DNA of 64,000 nt from positions 81,056,377 to 81,120,376 of the forward strand of contig CM019063.1 of assembly GCA_009667805.1 (NCBI GenBank). The letters run 5' to 3'. Shown here in pieces: positions 11,517 through 23,825 of this stretch. The DNA comes from Leptobrachium leishanense (taxonomy: Eukaryota; Chordata; Amphibia; Anura; Megophryidae). Under the pieces are notes generated by a model. The model was not told the DNA's origin. It ran no database searches and worked only from the letters and a program-made list of their open reading frames with translations. The translations under genes were made by a program, and so were the position numbers. Numbering within the stretch: position 1 is the first letter of the stretch; each line of letters begins with the position of its first letter.

Positions 11517-11729
11517 GGCTCAGCCAGTGGCGTAGCGTGGGGGTGGGAGGGCCCCAGGCGCAGTTTTTTTAGGGGCGCCGGTTTGGGGCGTCATAGTGGG
11601 CCCCCGCTGGTTTCCCTGTGATGATCAGTCATCAGTGCACACAGGCAGCCAGTGGCGCACTCTGTAAATGCCGCAGTCAATGACGGGCAATATATGAATC
11701 AGTCGGGCATATACGCTGTCAATGACGGG

Positions 11730-12026
11730 CAATATGCACGCAACGCAAGCGGCAAACACACACATTTTTGAGAACATGATACCGTTAGTATAGACGTACA
11801 GAGTGCGCTGCGTCCGCTAGCGGCGTGTGTGCGTGATTAGGAGGCGTCAGACACTGCTCATGTCCGGCCAACATAACATCCAGATGCAAAAAGTGTTTTA
11901 TTGATGATCCGTACAAAATCATGGACGTAAATGCGCATCGTATAACCGCTATCGCGTGTTCCGTGAGAAAATAGAACGCATTTTTTTCACGGACGACGCG
12001 AAAAATGCGTTCGTCTGACCCTAGCC
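11730..12026. mobile_element. PIF/Harbinger MITE fragment
   Basis: The right end is tctgaccctagcc followed by TTA. The interior, with gcgcactctg, gtccgc and taatgtccggccaacat-like blocks, matches the full copies at 37265 and 40910. The left end is missing, replaced by the host hAT sequence. Confidence 0.7.
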
Positions 12027-12208
12027 TTAGACTGGGATGCAGGCACGCTGCAAGTGCCACCGCGGCATTTATAGAGTGCGCCGCTGGCTGCCTGTTAAGT
12101 GCACTTGGAATCAGAGGGAAACCGGCAGGGGCCCACTGTGTCACCCCAAACCGGGCCCCTACCGACCCACGGGCCCTCAGAGCCGGTGTGCAACGGGTGG
12201 GGAGGGGC

Positions 12209-12475
12209 AATATATATCCATGTTTGAGCTACTGGGGGCAATATATATCCATGTTTGAGCTACTGGGGCAAATATATGTTTGAGCTATGGGGGCAAATAT
12301 ATTCATGTTTGAGCTACTGGGGGCAGTATATATCCATGTTTGAGCTGCTGGAGGCAATATAAATCCATGTTTGAGCTGCTGGGGCAAATATATTCATGTT
12401 TGAGCTACTGGGGGAAATATATATCCATGTGTGAGCTGTTGGGGGCAATATATATCCATGTGTGAGCTGCACATT
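12209..12475 (+). repeat. About 31-bp minisatellite, 8-9 units
   Basis: The unit is about gggggcaatatatatccatg plus tttgagctact. Units vary (ctact or ctgct, full or missing tatat). It lies inside the hAT element at 11525-12664. Confidence 0.9.
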
Positions 12476-12672
12476 ACTGTGGGTTTTATTGCTGTGGAGC
12501 TCTGTGATACGCTCATACACTCTGCACATTACATTGTATCACAGTTAAGGGGTTCAATGCCCTAATGGTGGAAGGGAATCGGGGCATGCTACCGTGTCCA
12601 CAGGTTGGGGGGGGGCACAATTCTTGGCTGGCCCCAGGCACTGACAACCCACGCTATGCCACTGGACTCAGC

Positions 12673-13254
12673 AGTGATACCGTTGACATGACAAGGCTAT
12701 ATCCTGGATACACTCAAGATCTATAAACCTCTACAGTGTGTATACTGTGGGCACTATTCCCTAGTGAATGCTAAGGTTAGCTTTCAGATGTGTAAGTGTT
12801 ACCATCAGGTTAAGTGACTTTAACGCATATAGGATGTGCATCGGTGATTGCATTTGCGTATCCTATATTTAGCATGGGGAGCGCAATCAGTAATTAGCGT
12901 TTCGATAAGTAATGTATTACAAAGTGCTGGCGCCAATTATTGTCGGGAAATGTAAGCCAAAATTATAGCTACACCTAAAAGCTGTTGCTAAAGGATTCTG
13001 CCTTTGCAAAATCATTTGACACCGCCTAAATCCCCCCCAATAAATCCAATACTCGCCTCTCATCACGTAGCGAGTGCAGTGGCCCAATAGGAGGCTTATT
13101 GCTGCCAGGAGCAGAGTGAGACCGGGAACAAGTAGTTCCCAGTCTCCCTCAGTGATCACGCCGTGGCACTGCGTGATCTCGTGAGATCTCACAGGGCTCG
13201 CGGCCCAGAAGCACTAGCTTCCATGGAGTCCTATGGACTCAAAGTGGTGATTCT
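12673..13254. other. No feature recognised
   Basis: Unique-looking intergenic sequence with short chance ORFs only. Confidence 0.35.
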
Positions 13255-13262
13255 CTTTAGAC

Positions 13263-13439
13263 CAGTGTTTCCCAAACCTGTCCTTGGGACCCCCAACCAG
13301 GCCAGGTTTTAAGGATCACCTTGGGGAAGTGCAGACTGAATCCTGCAATCACTGAGCAGCAAATCATATCACCTGTGCTGTGCTTCAGATATCTGGAAAA
13401 CCTGTCAGTGGGTCCTGAGGACAGGTTTGGGAAACCCTG
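13263..13439. mobile_element. 177-bp palindromic hAT MITE with exact duplication
   Basis: The ends are cagtgtttcccaaacctgtcc and its near complement ggacaggtttgggaaaccctg. An exact 8-bp duplication CTTTAGAC lies at 13255-13262 and 13440-13447. A diverged relative is at 32408-32592. Confidence 0.9.
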
Positions 13440-14251
13440 CTTTAGACCCTGCTCCATGGAGGGTTATGCAAGATTGTGGTTCTTCAGCCAGAACAGCGGA
13501 GAGAGAGCTATTGGTTTGAAGGAAGCGGCCTGTTCTCATTTTACATCAGTTTCTGTGAAAACAGACCTTAGGATACTCCTACACAGCTTGGTTGGGTCAA
13601 CTGAGAACAAAACCACAGAAAAATGGACTCCGTTAATAATAAAAAAAACTCACAGCTTTATTGTTTTACTGCTGTCTCAGGAGTGCATGAATCCTCTTAT
13701 GGTAACATAGAAATCTATTCAACCTTTGTATTTTGTTCACTATATCATGTTGAATTGCACGAAAAATGATGGACAAAACATTAATAACATTGCACAATTT
13801 CTCATGTTAAATTTGGCTTTGCCAGGTGATTGGGAACATGTACAATTAACAAGATTTGTTTCTAAAATTTGGTAGAGATGAGGCATTTGGAATAAAAAAA
13901 AAAAAAAATACACAATAAAAATAAAACTAGACATAGCATTCAACATTCTGCACCAGCACTCATAACGTAAAGCTCGTCTTGAACAATTTAAATATAAATA
14001 ATCAGCAGTCCAGATACTGGACACCGAATAGATCTTCTAAGGTTCACAGGATGAAAGTGGATTTCACATTCCCTTCAATGCTGTGCCTTCATATAATGTT
14101 TCTATGGGATTGTGAATTCCATGGCTGAGAAAGTTGCAGATCGGCCAGTCTTCAGTCTGGTCCTCCCTGCCAATTTAAAGTCTTCAGACATCCCTAGGGG
14201 GACATCAAGAGAATCTGATATATAAAATAAAAATGTAAAATTTAACTTAGT
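13440..14251 (-). other. tmem171 3' UTR and downstream sequence
   Basis: No coding potential was recognised here. The region is AT-rich and should contain the 3' UTR. I did not fix the cleavage site: a hexamer equivalent to AATAAA on the minus strand (tttatt on the given strand) occurs near 13659, and others may be used. Confidence 0.4.
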
Positions 14252-14468
14252 CTATACAGAGCGAGAAGAGGATTCTTCAGGAACTGTGGACGAAGATGGC
14301 GATGCGTTTTCTTCATCCGTAGGCTCAGAAGGATCTTTTTCTTCATATTTTGGTGGTGGATCTGATGGAAACACTGCATTGGAGTAAGGCTCGGTGGACT
14401 GACTGGGCATAGGAATAGTGTATATATTTTCCTGATCACAAACACGATTGTGGCCATCACGATGCGAC
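14252..14468 (-). CDS. tmem171: tmem171 last coding exon
   Basis: The acceptor (tctgttttgtag) ends at 14469. The exon completes an Arg codon and runs 71 more residues to the TAG at 14254-14252. It contains QENIYTIP, SDPPPKYEEKD and a Ser/Glu-rich end, which match the C-terminal layout of the family. The open frame extends upstream to 14539, but that part is intron. Confidence 0.92.
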
Positions 14469-15971
14469 CTACAAAACAGAAAACGACAGTTTGATCCATG
14501 GATTATCAAGATTTTGTATACTGTTATTAATATGACCATCCTTTGATTGTCAAAACATTATTAAAAAGGGACACGCTGGGCACCAAGACCACTCAGTGTA
14601 ATTTGAGCAATCACAGGGACCAGAATGTCCGTCCACACAGGCAGGGGTTTAGCTTGCAAGAAACAGATCCATGAGCGCTGACCTCGACTTCTTGGATCAG
14701 TTTCAGGGAGAGACGAAGAGACTCTTTTGGGGGTTCCTCCACCCAGCGTTTTTACCCAATTAGGGTGTGGTGGGGGGCATTCCTCACATCTATATTAAAA
14801 TTTCACTTTTGACTAATGGCAAGATGAAAAGGATTACAAAATGGGTTAGAAGGTGTGGACAGATAACCTGAGGAGACCCCACACCTCTATAGGTTAGACG
14901 TGAATCCACCTACTAAGATATTATGATACTCTTTTACACAACATTCTAATAAAACATCAGGGTGGTTTATTTCACCTTAGCTTGTAGTAACACACCCCCC
15001 CCCCCGGACCCAAGGGAATTAATACCAAATAGCTTTCCCAGTTGAATGGTTAAAAGTCCAGAGTTTTCCTGATGAGGTTTACTCTACTTGGCCACTACGT
15101 AGGAAACTTTCCCAGACAGAACAAGTCTGACGTGACATTAATCTAATACACGTGTTATAACCAAGGTTTTGAACATTCCTTTGAATCTCCCTATGAAGGA
15201 GTTCCCTGTCGGTTTACACATCAGTGTATGTAAGCACCCCTAACAGAATAATAGTTGGGGGGGGGGGTGTTTAAAGACACTATACATGAACACAATACCT
15301 ATGTGATGCTGCCCAGTTGGGATACTCAGGTTTTTGTTCTTTTGACATAATGAAAAAGATTTCTTTAAATAAAAAAATATCACATCAGGCATTGTCCAAC
15401 TCTTTGTGTACTCTACATCCAGGTCTACACGGCCAATGGGCAAACAGGGCAAATAGTAGGTGAGCCACGAGGGTCATATGCCATCTGGGGACATCAAAGT
15501 ATATTGGATGTCCAGTTTGCAGCTACTTGAACTTAGAATATTCAGGCTTATAAAGTGAATTTGTAAATTTGGATACAAATCGATCCGAGTAATCAAAAAC
15601 ACTTGTGGAACTCCAGCGATGCAGAAGTTGAACGGGCGCAGAAGCTTGAAGTCTTGTAACAGAGTAACCCTTTGCACTCCAGCACTGCAAAGGGATACTT
15701 TATTTCAAAAGGGTAACAGATGGCAGATCAAAAAAAGCATTGCTTTTCAAGTACTGTATATAACCAAATCATACATCCAACTGAAACAGAACTTCAGCTG
15801 ACCATTCACAGCTAAATGGTGACTGCTTATTCAAAGTGCACACATGTAGGAGGGGAGTGCCCAAGTTTACTCATTGCTCAGATATAAAAAGGCACAGTTC
15901 TGGTCCCGTATACATCTGTTAATGCCAAGCAACTCTCTGTACAGGTGACATGGCAAACACCTGCCATAGCT

Positions 15972-16002
<31 letters not shown>

Positions 16003-19000
16003 CCAGGAAGGATACATTGAGATTTCTCGTTTTCAAGTATGTCCTGGGTTCATGAGCATTGAAATTTTACAGTTGTTACAGAAGTAATAAATGCAAGATA
16101 TTAAAAACAAAAACACAAATATACAGATTAACACGGAAAATAAATATGTAAGTAATATAGTTACTAGGTTACAGGTTTACAGGTGCATTCTGTACCGAGG
16201 TATGCTAGTAAGGAGCTCAAGTGACTTAAGACTGGGGGAAGATTTGATGGGGTCTGGAAGGTTATTCCATAAATGCGGTGCTCTGTAGGAAAATGAGGAT
16301 CGAGCCACTGTCTTTTTGTATTGTGGTATTGCAAGTAAGGTGCAGGTCCTGGATCGGAGGTTGTAGGATGAGGGAACTGCTAGGGGAAGCAGACTATTCA
16401 GGTAGGGTGGCAGCTTCCCAGAGAAGCTCTTAAACCCCAGGTTGGAAAGGTGAAGGGTGCGTCTAGATTCCAGCGACGGCCAGTTTAGTTCTTTTAACAT
16501 GTCACAATGGTGGGTCATGTAGTTACATTGTATAACGCATTCTGCCGCTTTGTGCTACAATGTAGTAAGTTTCTGAAGGTGTGTTTGTGGGGCCGCTGCA
16601 TACACTACATCTCCGTATTCAATAGCCGGCATAAGCATTTGTTGTACAATCTGCTTTCTTACCGCAGGGCTCAGGCAGGATTTGTTTCTGTACAGGGCAC
16701 CTAGTTTGGGGTAAAGTTTAGATGAAAGTTTTTCAATGTGGGGGCCAAAGGATAGATTTGGGTCTAACCACATACCTAGATATTTGAGAGAAGTGACTGT
16801 GGTCAGCGTGCCATTTGATTTTGTCTGACATGTAGATGGGGATTTTGCAGTTTATGTAGTTTAGGTGCTGTTCCAAAGAGCATGGTTACAGTTTTGTCAG
16901 TATTTAGAAAAAGTTTGTTATCTGTGATCCACTTTTCTACCTCCGTGACACATGTTGCGATCCGTTGGATACATATGATTCAAACAAGGTTAGCGTGTGA
17001 TCACCAATACCAGAGTTTAAGTTTTTGTAATAAGATGCCATGGTCTACTGTGTCAAAGGCCTTGGCAAAAATCAAGAAAGATGGCTCCAGTTAGGTCTCC
17101 TTGTTCCATGCCAGCTTGGGTATCATTGCAAACTTTTAAAACGGTGGTTGTAGTTGAGTGATTTGGACGGAAGCCGGATTGATCTGGGGTTAAATAGTTT
17201 GAAGATTGATAATCACGTAATTGTGTGTACATGCATTTTTCAAAACTTTGGACGGTAGTTGGATACCAAAGTACTGTCACCACTTTTATGGATAGGTACC
17301 ACTTTTTCGCAGTCTTCCATAGTTTGGGAATGTATCCAGTTGCCAGTGATTCATTGAGGAGTGTTGTGACAGGTTTTCCAATTTCTGGGGCACTGATTTT
17401 CAGCAGCATTGCTGGGATTTGATCAGGTCCAGATTGGTATTTCATTTTTTGATTACAGAGTAGTTTAGTAACTACACTGACAGGCACTGGTCTAAAGTTG
17501 AATCTATCTGCGATATGGGGTCCCTGCATGGTTGGGAGGTGCCTGACCCGTGTGTGGTCTTTCTGTAGGTGTGTCATTTACTAGCTTAGCAATTAGGGTG
17601 GTGGCACACCCAACAAAATAATTATTAAAGGCATTTTCAACATCTAGGGGGGGGGGGGTGTTGCAGAGTTTGGTTTAGTTGTTTACTTTGATAGCAGCCG
17701 GCTGGGAGTGGACTGGGGGTGCTTGTATGTTACTTATGATTCTCCAAAAATTTCTAGGGTTTGATAGGTTATAGTTTAGGTTTTCATTGAAGTATTGGGC
17801 TTTAGCCATTTTTGTTTGTTTTGTACATGCATTCTGGCATTGTCGGTATTCACAGTGATCATTCATGGAAACAGTACTCTTGAAATTTGACCACAGTGAA
17901 TATCTAATCTGGTACATTTGTGTAAGATCAGCTGTAACCCAGGAGAGATGAGCCCCTTTTACTCTAAGGGTTGATAAAAAGGGATTAAAATCCAGTGTGA
18001 GAGGTTCTCAGGAATGAAACATTCTCAGGTCAAAGTGATCCCTCTCCGGGTCTCTTCCAAATTACTGGCTAGGGATATCACCAGATCGTCATGACGAAAG
18101 CGGTTTTCTTAGCTTCCAGCTTGCAATGCCTCTATGGGATGACATACAAACACACTATATATAGGCAGTAATATTATCTGTACCTGCGATTAAAAATGCT
18201 GCTATATGGAGGAGGATTTTCATTCATAACTGTAATGTTACCGACCCCCTGTCTCGCTATTGAAGAGTCTGCAAAATATGAGGGTGGCGGTGGTGGGAAT
18301 AATATGATTTCATCACCTGAAATGGGAGGAGACAACGACATTTAAATCCATAAATAATTTCAAAATTTGCAAGTACATATCATTTAGAATCAGCATATCA
18401 CAACGCATTGTGCACGGATAGAATAGATTTGTAAACCTTTGAGTGCTGTATTAATATTATCGCCTGGAAAGAAGTCACTATTCGTTAATAAATCAGGCTG
18501 TGCTCAGGATATAGCTGTAGCCCCAGACAAAAAAATGCCCCAATGGTCTTGTGGAACAAGGTTGTCCATTGCGCTTAAATGTCAGGCTTTACACCAGTGA
18601 GGTCAGTGCAGGGCCGGCCCAAGACATTGTGCTGCCTGGAGCGAAGGATGAAATGCTGCCCCCCCCACAAAAAAAAACAGTGTATATGAGCATATCACAG
18701 TGCGCCACAGCAATAAAAGTGGGAGAAAGAGAGCGACTTATACTTACCAGCAGGCTCGGTCTGCCTCCATAATGCTGCCCAGCGCCTGCTTCTCTCCCTT
18801 CACAGAGCTGTTTCTCCCCCCCATCTGTGAAATTCGGCTGAATGTCCGGGTTAACTCCCTGTCTGGGCACCACCAGGAGGCATCACTGGAGCATTGCATG
18901 CTGGGACATGTAGTTCTAAACTGGTTCTCTGCAATATGTAGTAAACCAGGCTAGAACTACACTTCCCAGCACGCAATGGTCTGGTGATGCAAGCAGGTGG

Positions 19001-22000
19001 CGCCCAGACAGGGAACTAGTCCGGAAACTCGGTGCAGAACAGCCACTGCGTTGGCCTCCATGAGATGCCAGCGCAGCGGCGCTGTTTAGCAAACAGTTCC
19101 GGGGATCACCAACAAAATCAGCTGCTCCCGCAAAATCAGCTGCCCCAATATCTGCTGCCTGGAGCAGTTGCTCCGAACCGCTCCATGGTCGGGCCGGCCC
19201 TGGGTCAGTGACTGGTGAGGCACTGACTAGTATCAGAGTCAGATATACACGGGTTACGTAGGTTCAATGCTCCCCAGGACCAGGCTGCTCTCAGTGCTCC
19301 CCAGGAGGTGCCTCCAGGCACACAGTCCAGTGGCACGCCCCCATGACTAACAAGGACAGTCACAAGACTGTCCTGTGTCAAAGCATGCCTCCCATGGAGG
19401 CGTTTTTTGAATTGCTTGAGCTTAAGGGTGCTTTCCTATTGGTCCAAGAAATTCCATTGCCTCTGAGGCACTGAAGAGCGTAGAGTCAGGAAGTAGGTGG
19501 CGCTAGACGTGCGCTGCAGACTTCATTGAATCTATTAGCCAGCTTGAGCTACGCAAATGGGTGGGGGCAGAGCAGGCTTCCACTGCCCTGTGATGATGCA
19601 CATCACAGCAGCCAGAGAAGAAAAAAAAAAAAAAAGCTGGGCAGAGACAGGGGAGCGTGGAGCAGGCGAGTATGAGAATTTTTTTTTTTTTTTAAATAGC
19701 AGGATTTTAAAACTTTACAGTCCCCACTTAATGGAATTATGCCACACCTGACTGCACGTCCCTGCTTTACACCCACACGTACGCTCAATTCTTGATTGAC
19801 CCTACGTGGCATTTAGGAGTGAGCGAGCCATTTCAATTGGGATGTCACTTGTAATTGATAAAGTGTTTGGCACAGCCTTCAAGGACACGATACACACGCT
19901 GTCTTGGAATAGTGGACCATTGTTTTTTCAACGTTTGTGTGATCTGTCGCTTAGAAAACCGAAGCTACACTAACACAGCACCAAGTCATTGGCTCGTGAC
20001 CAAATCCTGTAGTCTTCTCAATATAGAACGAGATTTTTCTATGGAAATACAGTAAGGGCGAGATATATTTGGACACAGGCACAATTTTCATACTTTTGGC
20101 TTTGTATGCCGCCAGAATCAAATTAAAATGAAACAAAATGAATTTGAAGTGCAGACTTGCAACTTTAATTCAAGGCGGTTGAACATAAATCTCAGGTACA
20201 CATTTTAGGAACTGCAACCATTTTTATACACAGTCCCCCATTTTCAGGGGCTCAAATGTAATTGGACAAATATAAAATCATAAATAAAATGTTCATTTTT
20301 AATATTTTGTAGAGAATCCTTTACTGGCAATGTCTGCCTGAAGTCTGGAACCCATGGACGTTACCAAAGGACTTTCTTTCCTCCTTTCTGATGCTTTGCC
20401 AGGGTCTAACTGCAGCTGTCTTCATTTCTTTGTACGTGGGTCTTTCTGCCTTTAGCTTTTCCTTCAGCAACTGAAACGCATGCTCAATTGGGTTGAGATC
20501 GGGTGATTGACTTAACCATTGCAGAATATTCCACTTTTTCTTCAAAAACTCCCAGTTTGCTTTTGCAGGGTGTTTTGGATCATTGTCCATCCAATCATCT
20601 TTGCTGCATTTGCCTGAATCTGGGCTGACAGTATAGCTTTAAACACTGCAGAATTCATCCGGCTGCTTCTGTTACACCATCAATAAACACCTATGACCCA
20701 GTGCCAGTGGAAGCCATGCTTGCCCATGCCATCACACTACCTCCACCATGTTTTACAGATGAGGTTGTGCGCTTTGGATCATGAGCGGTTCCAAGGCCGC
20801 GACACGCTTTTTTCTTCCTATCATTCTGGTACAGATTAATCTTACTTTCATCCATCCAAAGAATGCTTTCCCAGAACTGGTCTGGCTTTAGATTTATTTT
20901 TTTGCAAAATCTAATCTAATCTGGCTTTTCTATTGTGCGGACTGTTGAACCCTCTGTATTTGCGCTCATGAGGTTTTCTCTTGATTGTAGACTTTGACAA
21001 GGAATACGCCCGCCTCCTGGAAAGTGTCCTGCACTTGTCTGGATGGTGTGAATGGGTTTTTCTTTACCATAGAGAGAATCCTGCAATCATCCACCACTGT
21101 TGTCTTCCATGGACGTCGAGGCCTTTTGATGTTGCTGAGCTCAAAATTCCTCAAAATTGTCCAAACTGTTGATTTGGCCACTCCTAATGTTGCCGCCATC
21201 TCTGCTGGATTTGTTTTGTTTTTGAAGCCTTACAATGGCCTGTTTCTCTTGCATGGACAGCTCCTTTGAATGCATGATGTAGGTTCACAGCAATAGATTC
21301 CAAATGCAAATAGCACACTTAGAAGCAACTCCAAACTTTTTACCTGTTTAATTGAAGAATAAATAACAAAGGAGTAGCCACACCTGGCCAGAAAACAGCT
21401 TTTGATTCAATTGTCCAATTACTTTTGGTCACTCGAAAAAAAAGGGGGGGATGGCTACACTTAAGAGCCATAATTCCTAAACCCTTCCATCGATTTGGAT
21501 GTACATATCTGCAAATAAAACCTGAGTGTGTACTTTCAGCCCATATCCATTATATAACTATAGCTGGAGTAGATTTTGGCAAATACCTTAAAAAAAATTA
21601 AATTGTGCCAGTGTCCAAACATATGGACCCAACTGTAAATGTTGACATCAGAAAATCCTGCATTTTTCATTCATCAAGAAAAGACAAGACTTGGCCAGGG
21701 ATTGGCTGCATATAATAATTGACAAGCACATGATCTGTTTGGTTAGAGTAAATGCACTTTCCCAGCATGGAAGGTGTAAAAGTGAGAATGAGGATGGGGT
21801 ATGACCGGTCATGGTGTAATGTCCCTTACCGATTGATCAGTAATATGACCCTTAGCCGGTAATGAAGATCTACTAATGATTATCAGCTGCTGCCATATTT
21901 CCCATTTGGGCCTCTCTGTTACTGGCTCTGCTAGAATAGGACGCAGAGTGTGTAAAATGCAATAAATCACAGCGTTCCCAAATACTGAAGCCAGTATAGG

Positions 22001-22850
22001 AGAAACTGTCCAACACAGGAAGAAAGAGCCATAGGACTAGTCTACATTAACCAATGAATGCGACAGAAAATTGCATTTTGAGTACTTCATAAAAATGCAA
22101 TCTACATTGGAAAGAAATTACACATTTTTCTACCTTAAAAAGTTGGAAATCTTGGGAATTATTTTTTTATGCAGCCATCAGACAAAAATTTGTAAGTATG
22201 ATGACTATAAACCTCAATTTAAATACCCACTTACCCACGGTTATGTGGAAAGGCTCGTCTCTGCTAGTGTCGAGGTCATCGACGGTAGAGTCATTGCGAT
22301 TACTGGCTTCACGCCTTTTATTAATATGGGCAGCTACAAAGAAACTCAATCCAATGAGGACAATCAGAGGCCCCATTATTTGCAGGGAAAGGAAATCACA
22401 GTGTCTGGAGTTTGGTACTGTACCATTAACGTTTGAAGACGCACATTCTGGGATCCATGCTCCCAAGACGCTAATGAGTATTCCACTGGTCACAAACAAG
22501 AAACCGAACATCAGAAACTGGACAAACTGGCGACTTTCGCCACAGAGGAATCCGCTATCTGGGTCAGTACAATCTCCTGACTGTTGTCTCCGTCGGCGTT
22601 CAAGCCTGGATTTAGATCGTGCCACCAAGATAGATGCCAAACCAATGGCAGCAAGTGAAGGTCCCACCACTTTGAAGGCAATGTTGCAGGTGGAGAAGCT
22701 GCTCATTTGGCATGTCTGGAAACCAAAGACAGAAAGTACAAACCCGGCACAGAACAGCATCCCGCCAAGCACAAACATGACGAATATGAACTTGCTCGTG
22801 CACCCCGGGCTGTGAGACCCAAAGGCGAAGGAAAGAAAAGTGGGCTGCAT
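14252..22850 (-). CDS. tmem171: Transmembrane protein 171, complete coding region, three coding exons
   Basis: Joining 22850-22235, 18316-18184 and 14468-14252 gives 966 bases, 321 residues plus stop, close to the roughly 324 residues I recall for the human protein. Four hydrophobic segments are visible at about residues 21-43, 57-77, 109-131 and 154-175. An Arg-rich stretch (80-88) lies between segments 2 and 3, and an N-glycosylation sequon (N142-G-T) and cysteines (C136, C151) lie between segments 3 and 4. The recognition blocks are CGESRQF, FLFVTSGILISVLG and LSLQIMGPLIVLIGL. The cytosolic tail is proline rich, with five prolines (213-217), a PPPY motif (240-243) and a PPPKYEE block near the end; PPPY motifs commonly bind WW domains of Nedd4-type ligases. 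The family is a poorly characterised plasma-membrane protein, so its biochemical role is unknown. All introns obey GT-AG. In other vertebrates it lies between FCHO2 and TMEM174; neither was recognised here. Confidence 0.93.
14560..15977. other. tmem171 intron: repeat fragment, otherwise nothing recognised
   Basis: Near 14565 aaaagggacacgctgggcac resembles one end of the TTAA element family seen at 7343. The rest is AT-rich intron with a C run at 14994 and a G run at 15255. Confidence 0.4.
15978..16002. repeat. (TA)n microsatellite at the LINE 3' end
   Basis: About twelve TA units directly adjoin the LINE tail, probably derived from its (TAAA)-like terminal repeat. Confidence 0.9.
15998..17960 (-). 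pseudogene. CR1/L2-like LINE, degraded, within the tmem171 intron
   Basis: The minus strand reads, from 17960 down, through reverse-transcriptase-like blocks (PDQIPAMLL, PDQSGFRPNHSTTT, GAIFLDF) to the C-terminal SFSYRAPHLWNNLPD block at 16518-16177 and the standard tail near 16000. Several frameshifts and stops split it into pieces (17917-17675, 17577-17053, 16773-16555, 16518-16177). It is the longest LINE copy here. A (TA)n tract abuts the 3' end. Confidence 0.83.
18184..18316 (-). CDS. tmem171: tmem171 middle coding exon, proline-rich tail
   Basis: This 133-base exon has an acceptor (cccatttcag) before 18316 and a donor CAG/GTACAG at 18183. It encodes the start of the cytosolic tail: Gly-Asp-Glu-Ile-Ile, five prolines, Ser-Tyr-Phe, and then Asn-Glu-Asn-Pro-Pro-Pro-Tyr. 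The phase matches on both sides (1 base in from the previous exon, 2 bases out). The PPPY motif is at residues 240-243. It is too short to appear as a long ORF and was found by following the conserved tail. Confidence 0.9.
18609..19202. mobile_element. hAT MITE (CAGGGCCGGCCC ends) with exact duplication
   Basis: The inverted ends cagggccggccc and gggccggccctg are flanked by an exact GGTCAGTG at 18601-18608 and 19203-19210. Inside, a 'gctgcctggagc' block is repeated near both ends and the centre contains acatgtagttctaaactgg-type sequence with an inverted partner. No ORF with transposase similarity. It lies in the tmem171 intron between the first and second coding exons. Confidence 0.93.
20050..21635 (-). 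pseudogene. Dead Tc1/mariner element
   Basis: The ends are diverged inverted repeats containing tttggacac-ggcacaatt. TA lies at 20048-20049 and 21636-21637. The minus strand keeps an N-terminal helix-turn-helix region (21199-20966) and a C-terminal part with NDPKH and PDLNPIEH (20590-20321), but frameshifts and stops separate them. It differs from the intact Tc1 at 56455, so it belongs to another subfamily. It lies in the tmem171 intron. Confidence 0.88.
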
Positions 22851-22912
22851 TTTAAGAGGAGGCTCTCAAGATTCAGTATTACGATGGTCTCCGGACAATC
22901 ATCTGGTGGTAC
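22235..22912 (-). CDS. tmem171: tmem171 exon with start codon and all four membrane segments
   Basis: The minus strand has a pyrimidine-rich acceptor (catttctttttag) ending at 22913, so the exon begins at 22912. About 62 bases of 5' UTR precede the ATG at 22850-22848. The coding part is 616 bases, 205 codons plus one base. The donor reads GTG-G/GTAAGT at 22234. Reading past the donor stays open to 22167, but those residues are intronic: the downstream exon restores the conserved VGD-II-FPPPPP tail. Confidence 0.92.
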
Positions 22913-23465
22913 CTAAAAAGAAATGACATTGCAGTTTAGAAAGTGGCTACCGTAATCTAATTTACCAACAATAATAAAAAGAGGAATTAAAGTAGAAATC
23001 TAGAAATCCTTTATTAGTCTGCACAGCTTCAGTCTAGGGTCACTTGGGTAGTTATGCCGGTCGAGATTTAGGAGCAATGGTAAAAGAGAAAGAAAGAAAA
23101 TAGAACCATCAAACAAAGGGTCAGTAACCTTGGTTCTCTAGATGTTTTGCAACTACATACTCCATGAGGCTCAGACAACCTAATGAGTAGCTAGGCATTA
23201 TGGGAGATGTAGTTCCATTCCAAAACACAAAAGTGGAGCCAAGATTGCTGACCCCTGCTCTTAGCTCTATAAAATGTTATTTAATGGTTTCTCTAGCGCA
23301 GAGGGTATTCAAGAAAAAGGATTTTAGAGCATGAAGGCAAAAACCTCAAAATAAACCAAGCTTCTAGAGGGTTCTATTATACTCATTTCATTTTGTGGTT
23401 GACATCCTTTCAAGTGTTTTTAAGATATCAGGGGTGTAATCTTGTTTAGGTCGGCTACACCTGGA
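22913..23465. other. Sequence upstream of the first coding exon, with a palindromic MITE
   Basis: At 23125-23260 there is a 'ggtcagtaaccttggttctc...tagttcc' palindromic MITE of the family also seen at 36707, 38020, 39476 and 40465. Otherwise nothing was recognised. Confidence 0.5.
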
Positions 23466-23469
23466 CCTA

Positions 23470-23825
23470 GGACAGAAGCTCGAGGCCCTTTCTTTTAGGG
23501 CTCCAATATTTCCAGGGTGTGCGGGTGTCTTTACTAAGGGTTCCTCCATGTATTCAGGGTGTGCGGGTGTCTATATGAAGGGCTCCTCCATGGATTCGGG
23601 ATGCTGGGTGTTTATATGAAGGGCTCCTCCATGGATTCGGGGTGAGCGGGTGACTTCACTAAGGGCTCCTCCATGTATTCAGGGTGTGCGGGTGTATTTA
23701 CTAAGGGCTACATGTATTCTGGGTGCGCGGGTGTCTATACTAAGGGTTCCTCCATGTATTGAGGATGTGCGGGTGTCTATATGAAGGGCTCCTCCATGGA
23801 TTCAGGGTGTGCGGGTGTACAACAT
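23470..23825 (+). repeat. About 43-bp minisatellite, 8 units
   Basis: The unit is about gggtgtctatatgaagggct plus cctccatggattcagggtgtgcg. Units differ in tactaag versus atatgaag and ggattc versus tgtattc. One unit near 23710 is shortened. Confidence 0.92.

Larger units (their letters stand above)
11525..12664. mobile_element. hAT-type element (CAGTGGCGTAGCGTGG ends)
   Basis: The left end cagtggcgtagcgtggg and right end cccacgctatgccactg are inverted repeats. The flanks GGCTCAGC (11517-11524) and GACTCAGC (12665-12672) match 7 of 8 bases and fit an old 8-bp duplication. It contains a Harbinger fragment and a minisatellite. A shorter relative lies at 52254-52459. Confidence 0.78.

Noticed and set aside
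22167..22234. C-terminal extension of the tmem171 first coding exon
   Set aside because: Follows a consensus donor (G/GTAAGT at 22234); the next exon restores the conserved tail.
22198..22815. 205-residue plus-strand ORF
   Set aside because: Antisense shadow of the tmem171 coding exon; the minus frame has the conserved membrane protein and splice sites.
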